Assembly: GCA_016199665.1 (NCBI GenBank)
Contig: JACQGG010000252.1
Span: 1-6,151, forward strand
Length of the DNA stretch: 6,151 nucleotides
DNA from: Acidobacteriota bacterium
Lineage (GTDB): Bacteria > Acidobacteriota > UBA6911 > JACQSX01
Direction: 5' to 3'
Shown in pieces: positions 4,633-6,151 of this stretch. The position numbers and the translations under genes are program-made. The notes below the pieces were generated by a model, which had not been told where the DNA came from, did not search any database, and worked only from the letters and a program-made list of their open reading frames with translations. How positions within the stretch are numbered: position 1 is the first letter of the stretch; the number at the start of each line of letters is the position of its first letter.

Positions 4633-4672
4633 CTCACAAATTTTCCACCGCCTGGTCGCCAAAACCGGTGAG
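4633..4672. promoter_or_regulatory. Imperfect dyad between clpB and hsp20
   Basis: CTCAC (4633-4637) pairs with GTGAG (4668-4672) and TTTT (4641-4644) with AAAA (4661-4664), separated by a symmetrical 3x3 internal mismatch and a 16-nt centre. In the clpB-hsp20 transcript this would be a weak stem with a symmetrical internal loop ahead of the hsp20 ribosome-binding site, a place where an RNA thermometer could sit. It does not match the CIRCE heat-shock operator. The stem is weak and the idea is tentative. Confidence 0.2.
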
Positions 4673-4681
4673 AAATTCGGG

Positions 4682-6151
4682 CTAATGGATCTTCTCTTTT
4701 ACCGCAAATTCCGCGGTAGAGAACGCCAGCTTTCCGCTTCCTGCATCATGGTCAACTTCCACGGCATCGCCCTCGTGAATTTCTCCATCGAGCAGTTTTC
4801 GCGACAATCGGTCCAGGATCTCTTTCTGGAGCAGCCGCTTCAACGGCCGGGCCCCGTAGACAGGATCGTAACCCTGCTGCGCCAGGTAATCACGCGCCGC
4901 TTCGGTGATTCGCAGCGTGATGTTGCGATGAGCCAACAGGCCGGCCAGCCGTTTGAGCTGAATCTGCACCACCTGGCGCAACTGGTCTATGCCCAAACGC
5001 TTGAAGATGATGATGTCATCGATGCGGTTGAGAAATTCCGGCTTGAAGTGGGCATGCAGCGCTTCCTGGACGCGACGCTCAATTTCGGCGTCGGACAGAT
5101 TTTCCGCTTCCGAGATCCACTGGCTTCCGATGTTTGAAGTCATTAAAAGAACCGTGTTCTTGAAGTCAACTGTGCGTCCCCTGGCGTCAGTGAGGCGGCC
5201 GTCATCCAGGATTTGAAGCAATACGTTGAATACCTCCGGATGGGCTTTCTCGATTTCATCGAACAGCACCACGGCGTAAGGACGTCGCCGAATGGTCTCA
5301 GTCAGATATCCGCCCTCCTCATAGCCGACGTATCCGGGAGGAGCGCCGATCAGCCGGGCGACCGCGTGCTTTTCCATATACTCGGACATGTCGATGCGAA
5401 CCATCGCCTTTTCGTCATCGAACAGAAATTCGGCGAGTGCTCTGGCCGTTTCCGTCTTTCCTACGCCCGTCGGTCCCAGGAATATGAAGGATCCGACGGG
5501 GCGCTTTTCATCCTGAAAGCCGGCCCGAGACCGGCGCACCGCATCGGCGACCGCTTCCAGGGCGTGATCCTGACCGACGACGCGCCGCCGCAGCCGATCT
5601 TCCATGTGCAGGAGCTTCTGCTTTTCGCTTTCCATCATTCGTGATACCGGAATTCCCGTCCACTTGGAAACCACTTCGGCGATATCTTCGGCATCGACTT
5701 CTTCTTTGAGCATCTTTTGTTCTTTCTGCAGCGTTGCCAGCCGCTCGTTGGCCTTCTGAATTGCCTGCTGCAACTGAACAGTCCGGCCATAACGGAGCTC
5801 GGCGACCTTGCCCAGGTCACCCTCCCGTTCGGCCTTCTGCTCCTCCGCCTTGATGGCTTCCAGTTGTTCCTTGCTCTGGCGAATCTGATCGATGATTTCC
5901 TTTTCCTGTTTCCAGTGCAATTTCATCCGGTGGCTGGTCTCCCGCAGGTCGCTCAGCTCTCGTTCAATTGCGGCCTGGCGATCCAGGGAAGAGCTGCTCT
6001 TGTCCCGGGCCAGCGCCTGCCTTTCGATTTCAAGCTGGCGGATCTTCCGCTCCACCTCGTCGATTTCGGTCGGCATGCTGTCAATCTCGATGCGTAATCT
6101 TGACGCCGCCTCATCCATCAGGTCGATTGCCTTGTCGGGCAGGAAACGGTC
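4682..6151 (-). CDS. clpB: ATP-dependent disaggregase ClpB, C-terminal part (cut by window edge)
   Basis: 489 residues are visible, a little over half of a family member of about 860-880; the N-terminal domain and most of the first AAA+ domain lie beyond the right edge. The visible part opens with DRFLPDKAIDLMDEAA, the end of the first AAA+ domain. Next come a long charged coiled coil (about residues 25-150), the ClpB-specific middle domain that contacts DnaK, and the second AAA+ domain. Its Walker A is GPTGVGKT (226-233), pore loop GYVGYEEGG (273-281), Walker B VVLFDE (294-299), sensor 1 TSN (338-340), Arg finger in FLNR (R376) and sensor 2 in GARPLKR (R435). The presence of the middle domain separates it from ClpA and ClpX. 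ClpB threads aggregated proteins through its hexameric pore using ATP. The reading frame is intact to the edge, and hsp20 follows. Confidence 0.97.
   Translation of the reverse strand, partial: DRFLPDKAIDLMDEAASRLRIEIDSMPTEIDEVERKIRQLEIERQALARDKSSSSLDRQAAIERELSDLRETSHRMKLHWKQEKEIIDQIRQSKEQLEAIKAEEQKAEREGDLGKVAELRYGRTVQLQQAIQKANERLATLQKEQKMLKEEVDAEDIAEVVSKWTGIPVSRMMESEKQKLLHMEDRLRRRVVGQDHALEAVADAVRRSRAGFQDEKRPVGSFIFLGPTGVGKTETARALAEFLFDDEKAMVRIDMSEYMEKHAVARLIGAPPGYVGYEEGGYLTETIRRRPYAVVLFDEIEKAHPEVFNVLLQILDDGRLTDARGRTVDFKNTVLLMTSNIGSQWISEAENLSDAEIERRVQEALHAHFKPEFLNRIDDIIIFKRLGIDQLRQVVQIQLKRLAGLLAHRNITLRITEAARDYLAQQGYDPVYGARPLKRLLQKEILDRLSRKLLDGEIHEGDAVEVDHDAGSGKLAFSTAEFAVKEKIH

Noticed and set aside
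4602..4637. Longer N-terminus for the Hsp20 protein from a GTG at 4635-4637
   Set aside because: The added residues (RNAGQAARRKN) are not family-like, and the internal ATG has an ideal AGGAGG at six bases.
4602..4681. CIRCE/HrcA operator ahead of hsp20
   Set aside because: The dyad there does not match TTAGCACTC-N9-GAGTGCTAA in sequence or spacing.

Overview
The window is a moderately GC-rich bacterial chromosome segment. Every credible gene is on the minus strand, so transcription runs from high to low coordinates. In that order they are: the C-terminal part of clpB (cut by the right edge), a small heat-shock protein of the Hsp20 family, the membrane protease gene htpX, a MEMO1-family gene, yebC, ruvC, and a broken remnant of an IS200/IS605-like (RAYT-type) transposase at the left edge. 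The protein sequences and the style of the intergenic repeats (CCCTCCGGG hairpins, GGAGG heptads, CGCGAAG octamers) recall Acidobacteriota genomes. That assignment comes from memory of such sequences and was not searched.

Right half (3141-6151): clpB, hsp20 and htpX form a co-directional protein quality-control block covering disaggregation, holdase activity and membrane proteolysis. clpB and hsp20 are 80 bp apart and probably co-transcribed. htpX has its own candidate promoter, a perfect TATAAT with a 15-bp palindrome in its spacer.

Middle (1964-3140): a MEMO1-family gene lies behind a 373-bp gene-free interval. That interval holds an extended -10 promoter, a roughly 105-bp nested inverted repeat directly before the ribosome-binding site, a short CGCGAAG repeat tract, and a few small hairpins after htpX.

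Left half (1-1837): yebC and ruvC are neighbours, as in many bacteria, but 209 bp separate them. That gap carries a degenerate GGAGG heptad repeat present once in each orientation, which can fold into a long stem in the yebC-ruvC transcript. ruvA does not follow ruvC. Instead there is an alternating array of four hairpins and then the transposase remnant.

The coding genes are ordinary housekeeping genes. I see no new multi-gene system. The parts most worth a second look are non-coding: the inverted-repeat leader of the MEMO1 gene (2783-2887), the heptad stem between yebC and ruvC (977-1095), the hairpin array beside the transposase remnant (244-351), and the operator-like palindrome in the htpX promoter (4031-4045).
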